A DNA stretch of 64,000 nucleotides, from assembly GCA_963822705.1 (NCBI GenBank), contig CAWGIX010000012.1, positions 470,995 to 534,994 of the forward strand, written 5' to 3'. The first letter of the stretch is position 1; every line of letters begins with the position of its first letter. Shown piece after piece: positions 7,047 to 15,705 of the stretch. Under the pieces are notes generated by a model, which ran no database searches, was not told where the DNA came from, and saw only the letters and a program-made list of their open reading frames with translations. This stretch comes from CAVRQM01 sp963822705. GTDB lineage: Bacteria; Pseudomonadota; Alphaproteobacteria; Acetobacterales; Acetobacteraceae. The position numbers were made by a program, and so were the translations under genes.

Positions 7047-9512
7047 TCACCCCCGCAGCACCGCCCCGGTCGCCTTGACGACCCCCGCCACCACTCGGGC
7101 GGCAGCAGCCTCGATTTCCGCGTCGGTCAACGTGCGCTCGCGCGGCTGGAACGTCACTTCGATGCCAAGCGATTTCCGACCGGCGGGAACGGTGCCGCCC
7201 TCGTAAAGGTCGAACAGCATCACGCCCGTGACCAGCGCCCGATCGGCCGTACGCGCCGCGCGCAGCAAAACCTCGGCGGGCAGGTCGCGATCGACCAGGA
7301 ACGCAAAGTCCCGGCGCACCGGCTGGAATGGCGGCAAGTCCGGTGCCGCTCGCCGGCGCCGTTTTGGTTCGGAAACCGCCGCCAAAAAGATTTCTACGCC
7401 GACCGCAGGACCGGACATATCAAGCGCCGCCAGCACTCGCGGATGCAGCGCGCCGAAATTGGCCAATACCGTTTTGGGACCTTGCCGGATCACGCCCGAA
7501 CGTCCGGGATGGTAGAAGTCCGGCGCATCCGCCGTCGTTGACAGCGCGTCGAGCGGCACGCCCAGCGCCGCCAGCACCGAAAACGCATCGCCGCGGGCAT
7601 CGAGCGCATCGACATCGCGCGCGGCGACGGCCCAGTTGCGCGGCGTCTGCCCTACACGCAAGGCCGCAGCGACCTGTGTCTGTGCATCAGGATCGGTGCC
7701 CGAAAAAGCCGGCCCGACCTCGAACAGCGACGTCTCCGAGAACCCCCGCGCCGCATTGCGGGCCGCGGCGAGCGCCAGTGTCGCCAACGGCGTCGGACGC
7801 AACTGGTCGAGATCCGACGCAATGGGATTTTGCAAACGCAACACAAACTCTCCGCCGCCGAACAGTGCAGCCTGCGCCTGCGCCATAAAACTGAACGTCA
7901 CGCATTCCACCAGGCCGGACGCGGCCAGCGTGCGCCGCGCCAGGGCGGCTCGTGTTTGGCGTGGCAAGAGACTTGCCGCAGGCACCGCAGAAATGGGCGG
8001 CATGGAAGCGGGCGGGATCGCGTCCAGGCCGTGCAGCCGCAATACTTCTTCGATCAGGTCGGCTTCCGGTTCCGCGTCCAGCCTGGCCGCAGCAGCCGCG
8101 CGGGCGCGCTGCGGATCGAGTTTTTCGGCCGGCTCCAGTTCGCTGCGGCTGGCGATGTCGTTGCGCCACGACGGCACCTGCACCGTCACCCGCGCCGCGT
8201 CGCGCTCCGCCACCTCAAAACCGAGACGGCGCAACGTGTCCACGGCCTCATCCGCGGCGATATCCACGCCTCCCAGTCCGGCAAGGCGGGCGAAGCGCAT
8301 CGTGGCCTGCCGCTGCCATTCCGGCTCGCGCCCGGCCGAGACGACCTCGCTCGGCTCGCCGCCACAAAGGTCGAGAATCATGCGCGTGGCGGCCTCGACG
8401 GCGTCGGGCAGCAGTGCCGGATCGATGCCGCGCTCGTTGCGTTGCCGCGCGTCCGAGACGATCTGGTGCCGCCGCCCGCTCAATGCGATGTGTACCGGAT
8501 CGAACAGCGCACACTCCAAGAACACCGTCATGGTGTTTTCGTCGCAGCCGGTCGCCTCGCCGCCGATCACCCCGGCCATGGATTGCACGCCGGCGGCATC
8601 GGCGATTACGCAATCTTCGGGGAAAACCTCGTAGGTCTTGCCGTTGAGGGCCAAGAAACTTTCGCCGGCGCCGGGCCGCAGGGTCAGCACCGGTCCGCTC
8701 ACTTTGTCCGCATCGAACACGTGCAGCGGTCGGGCGAGGTCGATGGTGAAAAAGTTCGTCACGTCCACCAGCGCGTTGATCGGCCGCAATCCGATTGCGG
8801 TCAGCCGGTCGGCAAGCCAGCTCGGGCTCGGGCCATTGCGCAGGCCGCGAATGGTGCGCCCCAAAATCCAGGGGCACGCCTCCGGCATGGCGATTGTCCA
8901 ATTCAGCGGACTCTTGAACGCCGCCCGTATCTTGTCTGCCCGCCACGGTTTCAGGCTGCCCATTTCCGCCGCGGCCAGGTCGCGCGCCACGCCGCGCACC
9001 GCCAGCGCATCGCCGCGGTTGGGAGTCACGGCGATCTCGATGACCGGATCGTCAAGACCCGCCCACGCGGCGTAGGACGCGCCGACCGGGGCATCCTCCG
9101 GCAATTCGACGATGCCGGCATGGTCGTCACCCAAACCCATTTCGCGGGCACTCAGCAGCATCCCGGCACTTTTGACGCCGCGGATCTCGCCTACTTTCAG
9201 CACCGCCCCGGACGCCGGGATCACCGAGCCGGGTGCCGCGAACACCGCCTTCATGCCGGTGCGCGCATTCGGCGCCCCGCACACGACGCGGACGATGTCG
9301 CCACCCGCATCCACCGTGCAGACACGCAGCCGGTCGGCATTGGGATGCGGCGCCGCCTCGACCACGCGCGCGACGCGAAACGACGCCAGCGCCGCGCCCG
9401 CGTTGTCCACCCGTTCCACCTCCAGCCCGATCGCCGACAGTTTCGCGGTGATGGCATCGAGCGGCGCATCCGTTTCCAGATGCGTGCGCAACCAGGACAG
9501 CGAGAACTTCAC
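7047..9512 (-). CDS. pheT: Phenylalanine--tRNA ligase beta subunit
   Basis: Full-length 821-residue PheRS beta. It begins M-K-F-S-L-S-W-L with the tRNA-binding EMAP/OB domain (about 40-150, containing N-A-D-R-L-R-V-C), then the B3/B4 editing domain, two B5 domains, the catalytic-like core and a C-terminal ferredoxin-like anticodon-binding domain (F-Q-P-V-R-R-D-F-A-F onward). Start is GTG at 9512, one base after the pheS stop, so translation is coupled. It forms the alpha2-beta2 enzyme with PheS that charges tRNA-Phe. The long frame is uninterrupted, unlike neighbouring aspS. Confidence 0.97.
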   Translation of the reverse strand: MKFSLSWLRTHLETDAPLDAITAKLSAIGLEVERVDNAGAALASFRVARVVEAAPHPNADRLRVCTVDAGGDIVRVVCGAPNARTGMKAVFAAPGSVIPASGAVLKVGEIRGVKSAGMLLSAREMGLGDDHAGIVELPEDAPVGASYAAWAGLDDPVIEIAVTPNRGDALAVRGVARDLAAAEMGSLKPWRADKIRAAFKSPLNWTIAMPEACPWILGRTIRGLRNGPSPSWLADRLTAIGLRPINALVDVTNFFTIDLARPLHVFDADKVSGPVLTLRPGAGESFLALNGKTYEVFPEDCVIADAAGVQSMAGVIGGEATGCDENTMTVFLECALFDPVHIALSGRRHQIVSDARQRNERGIDPALLPDAVEAATRMILDLCGGEPSEVVSAGREPEWQRQATMRFARLAGLGGVDIAADEAVDTLRRLGFEVAERDAARVTVQVPSWRNDIASRSELEPAEKLDPQRARAAAAARLDAEPEADLIEEVLRLHGLDAIPPASMPPISAVPAASLLPRQTRAALARRTLAASGLVECVTFSFMAQAQAALFGGGEFVLRLQNPIASDLDQLRPTPLATLALAAARNAARGFSETSLFEVGPAFSGTDPDAQTQVAAALRVGQTPRNWAVAARDVDALDARGDAFSVLAALGVPLDALSTTADAPDFYHPGRSGVIRQGPKTVLANFGALHPRVLAALDMSGPAVGVEIFLAAVSEPKRRRRAAPDLPPFQPVRRDFAFLVDRDLPAEVLLRAARTADRALVTGVMLFDLYEGGTVPAGRKSLGIEVTFQPRERTLTDAEIEAAAARVVAGVVKATGAVLRG

Positions 9513-9513
9513 C

Positions 9514-10581
9514 TCACAGCCCTTCGTGCAGCATCGGCGGCGTCAGCGGGTTCGTTCCGTAATGGCGCAGCCAGCGGATGTCGCTCTCGAAGAATGCGCG
9601 CAGGTCCGGGATGCCGTGCTTCAGCATGGTCACGCGATCGACGCCCATGCCGAACGCAAACCCTTGCCACTCGGACGGATCAACACCGCAGTTGGCCAGC
9701 ACTTTCGGGTGCACCATGCCGCTGCCCAGAATTTCCAGCCAGTCGCCGCCACCACCCAGCTCGCCGGTACGCCGGTTCCAGCCGATATCCACTTCCATCG
9801 ACGGCTCGGTGAAGGGAAAGTAGCTGGAACGGAACCGCACCGGCAGCGTGGCGATGCCGAAGAATGCGCGCAAGAAATCGATCAGGCAGCCTTTCAGGTG
9901 CGCCAGCGTGATGTTCCTGTCGATGGCGATGCCCTCGCATTGATGGAACATCGGGCTGTGCGTCGCATCGTGATCGCCGCGATAGACCCGGCCGGTGGAA
10001 ATAACCCGGATCGGCGGCGGCTGCTGCAGCATGGAAATGATCTGCACGTCGGATGTCTGCGTGCGCAGCAGCAGCGGGCGCCCGTCGCGCGTGCCGGGCA
10101 GATAGAACGTGTCGTGGTCCGCACGCGCCGGATGGTGCGCGGGGATGTTCAACGCGCCGAAATTGTACCAATCGGTCTGGATGTCGAACCCCTCGCCCAC
10201 GGAAAAGCCCATGGCCCCGAAAATCGCGGCCATCTCCTCCATGGTGCGGGTGATCGGATGGATGAGGCCGGCGGGCGCGGGCCGCGGCGGCAGGGTGACA
10301 TCGATGCGCTCGGCGGCCAGCCGTGCCTCGAGCTCCGCCGCGGCGAGCACCGCTCGCCGGGTCTCGATGGCCTGCTCCAGTTCGGTTTTGAGCCGGTTCA
10401 GCGTGGCGCCGCGTTCGCGACGCTCTTCCGGCCCGAGCCTGCCCAATTCCTTCAGCAGCGCCGTGAGCCGCCCGGATTTGCCCAGCACGGCCACGCGCAC
10501 GGCATCAAGCGCGCGCAGATCGGCCGCGCCCGCCAGCGCCGCGTCGGTCTCCGCCCGCAATGCGGCAAGGTCGTCGGTCAT
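9514..10581 (-). CDS. pheS: Phenylalanine--tRNA ligase alpha subunit
   Basis: A 355-residue class II synthetase subunit. It has an N-terminal coiled coil (M-T-D-D-L-A-A-L-R onward), motif 2 with H-Q-C-E-G, the phenylalanine pocket, and motif 3 G-F-A-F-G-M-G-V-D-R. Start ATG 10581 is chosen over an upstream in-frame codon at 10608 because M-T-D-D-L-A matches the usual N-terminus. A GC hairpin precedes it in the rplT-pheS gap, a common place for attenuation of pheST. Confidence 0.97.
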   Translation of the reverse strand: MTDDLAALRAETDAALAGAADLRALDAVRVAVLGKSGRLTALLKELGRLGPEERRERGATLNRLKTELEQAIETRRAVLAAAELEARLAAERIDVTLPPRPAPAGLIHPITRTMEEMAAIFGAMGFSVGEGFDIQTDWYNFGALNIPAHHPARADHDTFYLPGTRDGRPLLLRTQTSDVQIISMLQQPPPIRVISTGRVYRGDHDATHSPMFHQCEGIAIDRNITLAHLKGCLIDFLRAFFGIATLPVRFRSSYFPFTEPSMEVDIGWNRRTGELGGGGDWLEILGSGMVHPKVLANCGVDPSEWQGFAFGMGVDRVTMLKHGIPDLRAFFESDIRWLRHYGTNPLTPPMLHEGL

Positions 10582-10599
10582 CGGACTCCCGCTATGCAA

Positions 10600-10627
10600 A
10601 GGGGCCACCCCGGTCCGGGCAGCCCCT
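10600..10627 (-). terminator. GC hairpin between rplT and pheS, possible terminator or attenuator
   Basis: On the minus strand an 11-bp stem with two G-U wobbles (10627-10617 against 10611-10600) and a short loop is followed by only three T residues. It sits 19 nt upstream of the pheS start. Partial termination between the ribosomal and synthetase genes is plausible; the weak T-tract keeps confidence low. Confidence 0.4.
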
Positions 10628-10659
10628 GAGGACGGGCGGCGCGCGTCGAGGCAACCGGC

Positions 10660-11019
10660 TCAGGCGACAGGGGCGGCCTGCACCTTGCGCACGATCTCCG
10701 CAAAACTCGTCGGGTCGTCATAGGCGATCGCCGCCAGCACCTTGCGGTCCATTTCGATGCCGGCCCGCTTCAAGCCGTCGATGAAGCGGCTGTAGGTCAG
10801 GCCGTGCTCGCGCACCGCGGCGTTGATGCGCTGGATCCACAGGCCGCGGAACTCGCGCTTCTTCACCCGGCGGTCGCGATACGCGTATTGCAGCGATTTT
10901 TCCAGCCGCTCCAGCGCGATCCGGTAATTGGTGGAGCTGCGGCCGACAAAGCCCTTGCTCTGCGCCAGCACCTTCTTGTGCCGCGCATGGGTGGTGGTAC
11001 CCCGTTTGACGCGCGCCAT
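10660..11019 (-). CDS. rplT: 50S ribosomal protein L20
   Basis: A 119-residue basic protein starting M-A-R-V-K-R-G-T-T-T-H-A-R-H-K-K-V-L, the canonical L20 N-terminus, with R-R-V-K-K-R-E-F-R-G-L-W-I-Q-R-I-N-A-A further on. L20 binds 23S rRNA and is essential for early 50S assembly. It lies 3 nt downstream of rpmI and upstream of pheS. Confidence 0.98.
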   Translation of the reverse strand: MARVKRGTTTHARHKKVLAQSKGFVGRSSTNYRIALERLEKSLQYAYRDRRVKKREFRGLWIQRINAAVREHGLTYSRFIDGLKRAGIEMDRKVLAAIAYDDPTSFAEIVRKVQAAPVA

Positions 11020-11022
11020 GTC

Positions 11023-11229
11023 CTATCTCTCCAGCCCGTACGGCGCCCACTGCTTCACGGTCACCGCGTCGGCGTGGAACAGCACCTGGCTGCCGCGGGC
11101 TTTCCGTTTCATTTTCTGCGGCCGGTTGATGAGGCCGTGGCGCTTCATTCCGGGACCGGACATCACCTTGCCGGTCGCGGTGATCTTGAATCGCTTCTTG
11201 ACCGATGACTTGGTTTTCAGCTTGGGCAT
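11023..11229 (-). CDS. rpmI: 50S ribosomal protein L35
   Basis: A 68-residue basic protein beginning M-P-K-L-K-T-K-S-S-V-K-K-R-F-K and containing R-H-G-L-I-N-R-P-Q-K-M-K-R-K-A-R, typical for L35. It is a few residues longer at the C-terminus (Q-W-A-P-Y-G-L-E-R) than many homologues. Start ATG 11229 has GGAGAG a few bases upstream on the minus strand. infC, the usual upstream neighbour, is absent; nadE is divergent instead. Confidence 0.97.
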   Translation of the reverse strand: MPKLKTKSSVKKRFKITATGKVMSGPGMKRHGLINRPQKMKRKARGSQVLFHADAVTVKQWAPYGLER

Positions 11230-11377
11230 TTGCACTCTCCTGTCGCGCACGCGTTGCGGCCGGGCATGCCCTTCCAGGCCCGGCGCGCAGACGGAGCGCC
11301 GCCTATAGGCGTCCCGCCTGGCGAACGCAAGTTGACCTCGGCTTTCCCGCGCGGCCCGCAAGGGCCACATTACGGGC

Positions 11378-13423
11378 ATGACGTTTCACTCCCCCTATGC
11401 CCACGGGTTCTGCCGCGTCGCCGCCTGCACCACAAAAGTGGCCCTGGCCCACCCCGCGCCGAACGCCGAGGCGGTGCTGCGCATGGCGCGGGACTGCGAC
11501 GCCGAGGGCGTGGCGCTCGCCGTGTTTCCGGAACTCTGCCTGTCCGGCTACTCCATCGAGGACCTGCTCTTGCAGGACGCACTGCTCGACGCGGTGGAAC
11601 GGGCCGCCGCGACAGTGATTGCGGGCTCGGCGGACTTGACACCGCTGCTGCTGGTCGGCGCGCCACTGCGCCATGCCGGGCGCGTCTACAACACCGCACT
11701 GGTGATCCATCGCGGCCGGCTGCTGGGCGTGGTGCCGAAATCGTACCTCCCCACCTACCGGGAATTCTACGAACGCCGCCAATGCGCCCCCGGCGACCGT
11801 TCGGACGGCGGCGAGATCACCCTGGCCGGGCAGGATGCGCCGTTCGGCCCGGACCTGCTGTTTGCCGCCGACGACCTGCCCGGCTTCGTGCTGCACACCG
11901 AAATCTGCGAGGATTTCTGGGTGCCGATCCCGCCCAGTGCCGAGGCGGCGCTGGCCGGCGCCACGGTGCTCGCGAACCTGTCCGGCAGCCCCATCACCAT
12001 CGGCCGCGCCGAGGCACGCAAGCTGCTGAGCCAGAGCGCCTCCGCGCGCTGTCTCGCCGCCTACGTCTATGCCGCCGCCGGTGCCGGCAAATCCACCACC
12101 GACCTTTCTTGGGACGGGCAGGTGATGATCTACGAGAACGGCGCGCTGCTGGCCGAGGCGGAGCGTTTTCCGCCCGGCGACCAGATGGCGGTGGCCGACA
12201 TCGACCTGGACCTGCTGCGGCAGGAGCGGATGCGCATGGGCACGTTCGACGACAACCGCCGCACCCACGCCCCCCGCACCGGCCGGTTCCGGACCGTGCG
12301 TTTTGGGCTGCAGCCGCCGGACCGCGCCATGGCGCTGCGCCGTGCCGTGCCGCGGTTTCCGTTCGTGCCGGCCGATCCTGCCCGCCTCGCGCAGGATTGC
12401 TACGAGGGCTACAGCATCCAGGTCGCGGGACTGGTGCAGCGTCTGCGCGCCATCGGCATTCTACGCGTGGTGATCGGCGTGTCGGGCGGGCTGGATTCCA
12501 CTCACGCCCTGATCGTGGCCGCACGGGCGATGGATCTGCTAAAACTGCCACGGGAAAACATCTTGGCGTTTACCTTGCCGGGGTTCGCCACCGGCGAGCA
12601 GACGCGGGGCAATGCCTGGGCACTGATGCGGGCGCTGGGCGTGACCGCGGCGGAACTCGACATCCGCCCCGCCGCGCGCCAGATGTTTGCCGATCTCGGC
12701 CATCCGTTTTCTCGCGGCGAGCCGGTCTACGATGTTACGTTCGAGAACGTGCAGGCCGGGCTGCGCACCGACTATCTGTTCCGGCTGGCCAACCAGCGCG
12801 AGGCCATCGTGCTCGGCACCGGAGATTTATCGGAACTCGCGCTCGGCTGGTGCACTTATGGCGTGGGCGACCAGATGTCGCACTACGATGTCAATGCCGG
12901 GGTGCCCAAAACGCTGATTCAGCATCTGATCCGCTGGGTGATCAGCAGCGGCCAGTTCGCCCCGGATGTCTGCCGCACGCTGGAGGCGATCCTGGATACG
13001 GAAATCTCCCCCGAACTGGTCCCGGTCGAAGCCGGCAGCACGCCGCAGAGCACGGAGTCGCGTGTGGGCCCCTACGAACTGCAGGATTTTTCCCTGTTCT
13101 ACACGCTGCGCTACGGGTTCCGGCCGTCCAAAATCGCGTTTTTGGCGTTGCATGCCTGGGGCGAGGCCGAGCGCGGGGCGTGGCCGCCGAACTTCCCGAC
13201 AGACCGGCGACGCGCCTACGACCTGGCCACCATTCGGCGCTGGCTCGAGGTTTTTGTGCGCCGCTTTTTCGGGTTCAGCCAGTTCAAGCGCTCGGCGATG
13301 CCGAACGGGCCGAAGGTCGCGGCCGGCGGCGCGCTGTCGCCGCGCGGCGAGTGGCGGGCGCCCTCCGACGGCAACGCCGCGGCCTGGCTCGAAGATGTTT
13401 CCCGTAACGTGCCGGAGGCGTGA
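11378..13423 (+). CDS. nadE: Glutamine-dependent NAD(+) synthetase
   Basis: A 681-residue two-domain enzyme. The N-terminal nitrilase-fold glutaminase (about 1-300) shows the Glu in F-P-E-L-C-L-S-G-Y, the Lys in P-K-S-Y-L-P-T-Y-R-E-F-Y-E and the nucleophilic Cys in T-E-I-C-E-D-F-W. The C-terminal synthetase domain has the PP-loop S-G-G-L-D-S-T-H and G-T-G-D-L-S-E-L-A-L-G-W. Length and layout match the long mycobacterial-type NadE, which makes NAD from deamido-NAD using Gln. Its stop overlaps the ATG of the cysteine hydrolase. Confidence 0.95.
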   Translation: MTFHSPYAHGFCRVAACTTKVALAHPAPNAEAVLRMARDCDAEGVALAVFPELCLSGYSIEDLLLQDALLDAVERAAATVIAGSADLTPLLLVGAPLRHAGRVYNTALVIHRGRLLGVVPKSYLPTYREFYERRQCAPGDRSDGGEITLAGQDAPFGPDLLFAADDLPGFVLHTEICEDFWVPIPPSAEAALAGATVLANLSGSPITIGRAEARKLLSQSASARCLAAYVYAAAGAGKSTTDLSWDGQVMIYENGALLAEAERFPPGDQMAVADIDLDLLRQERMRMGTFDDNRRTHAPRTGRFRTVRFGLQPPDRAMALRRAVPRFPFVPADPARLAQDCYEGYSIQVAGLVQRLRAIGILRVVIGVSGGLDSTHALIVAARAMDLLKLPRENILAFTLPGFATGEQTRGNAWALMRALGVTAAELDIRPAARQMFADLGHPFSRGEPVYDVTFENVQAGLRTDYLFRLANQREAIVLGTGDLSELALGWCTYGVGDQMSHYDVNAGVPKTLIQHLIRWVISSGQFAPDVCRTLEAILDTEISPELVPVEAGSTPQSTESRVGPYELQDFSLFYTLRYGFRPSKIAFLALHAWGEAERGAWPPNFPTDRRRAYDLATIRRWLEVFVRRFFGFSQFKRSAMPNGPKVAAGGALSPRGEWRAPSDGNAAAWLEDVSRNVPEA

Positions 13424-14028
13424 TGGCCGAGTCGCTGGCGCAGGGACCGCTCGGCCCCGGCACCGTGCATGTGTGCGTGGACATGCAGCGCATGTTCGCC
13501 GAGCACACTGACTGGTACACGCCCTGGATGCTGCGCGTGCTGCCGACCGTGCGCCGGCTGGCGGAGCACCGGCCGGAGCGCACTGTGTTCACCCGCTTCA
13601 TCCCGGCCGACCGGCCGGGCGAGGGTGTTGGAGCATGGCGCCGCTATTATGAGCATTGGGCATCGATGACCGTGGAACGGCTCGGCCGCGACATGCTGGA
13701 TTTGCTGCCGGAGCTGGCTGCCCTGGTCCCGCCGGCTCAGGTGGTGAACAAGTGCGTGTATTCGCCTTGGTTCGATCCTGATCTGCAACGCGCGCTGGCC
13801 GAAATGTCGGCGGACACACTGGTGGTGACCGGCGGGGAGACCGATGTGTGCGTGCTGAGCACCGTGCTGGGCGCGGTGGACCACGGTTTTCGCGTGGTGC
13901 TGGCCACCGACGGGCTGTGCAGCTCGGCGGACGAAACCCACGACGCCTCGCTGCGGCTGTATGAAAGCCGTTTCGGGCAGCAGGTGGAGACGGCGGAGGC
14001 GGATTCGATTTTGCGGGCCTGGGGGTAA
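13423..14028 (+). CDS. Isochorismatase-like cysteine hydrolase
   Basis: A 201-residue alpha/beta hydrolase with the family triad: Asp in V-C-V-D-M-Q, Lys in V-V-N-K-C-V-Y-S-P-W, and Cys in G-G-E-T-D-V-C-V-L-S-T. The family includes isochorismatases, nicotinamidases and N-carbamoyl hydrolases. I do not see the metal-binding D-x-W/H-x-H set of nicotinamidase, so substrate is unassigned. TGATG overlap with nadE implies co-translation and hints at a role linked to NAD or amide metabolism, which is inference. An alternative GTG at 13420 is less likely. Confidence 0.82.
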   Translation: MAESLAQGPLGPGTVHVCVDMQRMFAEHTDWYTPWMLRVLPTVRRLAEHRPERTVFTRFIPADRPGEGVGAWRRYYEHWASMTVERLGRDMLDLLPELAALVPPAQVVNKCVYSPWFDPDLQRALAEMSADTLVVTGGETDVCVLSTVLGAVDHGFRVVLATDGLCSSADETHDASLRLYESRFGQQVETAEADSILRAWG

Positions 14029-14106
14029 GGGCGGCGACAATGGCAGAACATGCCATAGACTGCATGCTTGCGGACGGTCAGCAAATTTCGCTCACTCTTT
14101 TTCGGC

Positions 14107-14301
14107 GCTCTACGGCCGCCCTGCCGATTATCCCGCCAGCGGCCCTCGCCGCGTAGCGCTGGGATCGGACATCCGCGTCGGAATCGTGGCGCCGTATATC
14201 GTCATCTACCGGCACAGCGAGCCGGACGACATCGTGACGGTGTCGCGTATGATCCACGGTCGTCAGGATTTTACCGCAGGTTACTCGCCGGAGGCCGATA
14301 A
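14107..14301 (+). pseudogene. ParE/RelE-type toxin remnant, N-terminally truncated and frameshifted
   Basis: Translation gives a stretch close to the C-terminal half of ParE toxins: G-S-D-I-R-V-G-I-V-A-P-Y-I-V-I-Y-R, then D-D-I-V-T-V-S-R-M-I-H-G-R-Q-D-F-T. A one-base shift after D-F-T restores an ending R-R-L-L-A-G-G-R and a TAA at 14299-14301. The expected first half of the toxin and any antitoxin are missing. The tail overlaps the 3' end of ahcY by 21 bp on the other strand. It looks like a decayed toxin-antitoxin locus. Confidence 0.6.
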
Positions 14302-15660
14302 TGCCGACTGGACAGACCCGTTCCAGTCGGCAAGCGCCGCCCTCAGTAACCGGTACAGCTCGTGCTTGAACGGCCCCGACACCGGCGTGCCGACATACTC
14401 GGCCTGCTTCGGCGAGAGTTTCGTCAGCGTCGCCCCCACTTTTGCGAGATGCAGCGCCGCGACTTTCTCGTCCAGCTTTTTCGGCAACGTATACACCTGG
14501 TTGGCATACCGCCCTGACGGCGCGGTCCACAGTTCGATCTGCGCCAGCACCTGGTTGGAGAAACTGGCGCTCATGACAAAACTCGGGTGGCCGGTGGCGT
14601 TGCCCAGGTTCACCAGCCGTCCCTCCGACAGCACGATCAGCCGCTTGCCGTCCGGAAACACCACCTCGTCCACCTGCGGCTTGACGTTCTCCCAGCGGTG
14701 GTTGCGAAGCGCCTCGATCTGGATCTCGCTATCGAAATGCCCGATATTGGCGACGATGGCGCGGTGCTTCATGGCGCGCATGTGGTCGATGGTGATGACG
14801 TCGATATTGCCCGTGGCGGTGACGAAAATGTCGGCGCGCGGCGCGGCCTGCTCCATGGTGACGACCTCGTAGCCTTCCATCGCCGCCTGCAGCGCGCAGA
14901 TCGGGTCGACCTCCGTCACCAGCACCCGGCAGCCCGCCTGGCGCAGCGAGGCGGCCGAGCCTTTGCCGACGTCGCCGAACCCGCACACGGTCGCCACCTT
15001 GCCCGCCATCATCACGTCGGTGCCCCGACGGATGGCGTCGACCAGACTTTCGCGGCAGCCGTACAGATTGTCGAACTTGCTCTTGGTCACGCTGTCGTTG
15101 ACGTTGATCGCCGGCACTTTCAGCGTGCCGTCACGCGCCATGTCGCGCAGGCGATGCACCCCGGTGGTGGTTTCTTCCGACAGGCCGCGCACGTCCTCCA
15201 GCTTGTTCGGATACTTTTCGTGCATCAGCTTGGTCAGATCCCCGCCGTCGTCGAGAATCAGGTTCGGCGACCATGCGTCCGGACCTGACACGGTCTGCTC
15301 GATGCACCACCAAAACTCTTCCTCGTCCATGCCCTTCCAGGCGAACACCGGGGTTCCGGCGGCCGCGACAGCCGCGGCGGCATGGTCCTGGGTCGAAAAG
15401 ATGTTGCACGACGACCAGCGAACGCTGGCACCCAGATGTTCCAGAGTCTGGATCAGCACCGCGGTCTGGATGGTCATGTGCAGGCAGCCCGCAATCCGGG
15501 CGCCGGTCAGCGGCTTGCGGGTGCCGTATTCCGCCCGGATCGCCATCAGGCCCGGCATTTCGTCCTCGGCCATGGCGATCTCTTTGCGCCCCCAGTCAGC
15601 CAGCCCGATATCGCGGACCTTGTAGTCGGGCAGCGTTTTGGGGGGCATGCTGTCGGGCAC
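14281..15660 (-). CDS. ahcY: Adenosylhomocysteinase
   Basis: A 459-residue S-adenosylhomocysteine hydrolase. It has the substrate-domain motif G-C-L-H-M-T-I-Q-T-A-V-L-I, N-V-N-D-S-V-T-K-S-K-F-D-N-L-Y-G, and the NAD site G-F-G-D-V-G-K-G. It ends in a variable C-terminal tail. It clears SAH in the methyl cycle. GTG 15660 has AGGAG at the right spacing; ATG 15648 is an internal alternative. The start is only 45 bp from divergently transcribed lysA, leaving no room for a 5' leader such as an SAH riboswitch unless transcription starts within lysA. Confidence 0.96.
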   Translation of the reverse strand: MPDSMPPKTLPDYKVRDIGLADWGRKEIAMAEDEMPGLMAIRAEYGTRKPLTGARIAGCLHMTIQTAVLIQTLEHLGASVRWSSCNIFSTQDHAAAAVAAAGTPVFAWKGMDEEEFWWCIEQTVSGPDAWSPNLILDDGGDLTKLMHEKYPNKLEDVRGLSEETTTGVHRLRDMARDGTLKVPAINVNDSVTKSKFDNLYGCRESLVDAIRRGTDVMMAGKVATVCGFGDVGKGSAASLRQAGCRVLVTEVDPICALQAAMEGYEVVTMEQAAPRADIFVTATGNIDVITIDHMRAMKHRAIVANIGHFDSEIQIEALRNHRWENVKPQVDEVVFPDGKRLIVLSEGRLVNLGNATGHPSFVMSASFSNQVLAQIELWTAPSGRYANQVYTLPKKLDEKVAALHLAKVGATLTKLSPKQAEYVGTPVSGPFKHELYRLLRAALADWNGSVQSALSASGE

Positions 15661-15705
15661 GGGAAGCTCCTGAAAACGGTTGGGGCCGTATATAAGGATA
15701 TGTTG

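Noticed and set aside
15661..15705. SAH riboswitch upstream of ahcY
   Set aside because: The divergent gap is only 45 bp and shows no riboswitch fold; no room for the aptamer.
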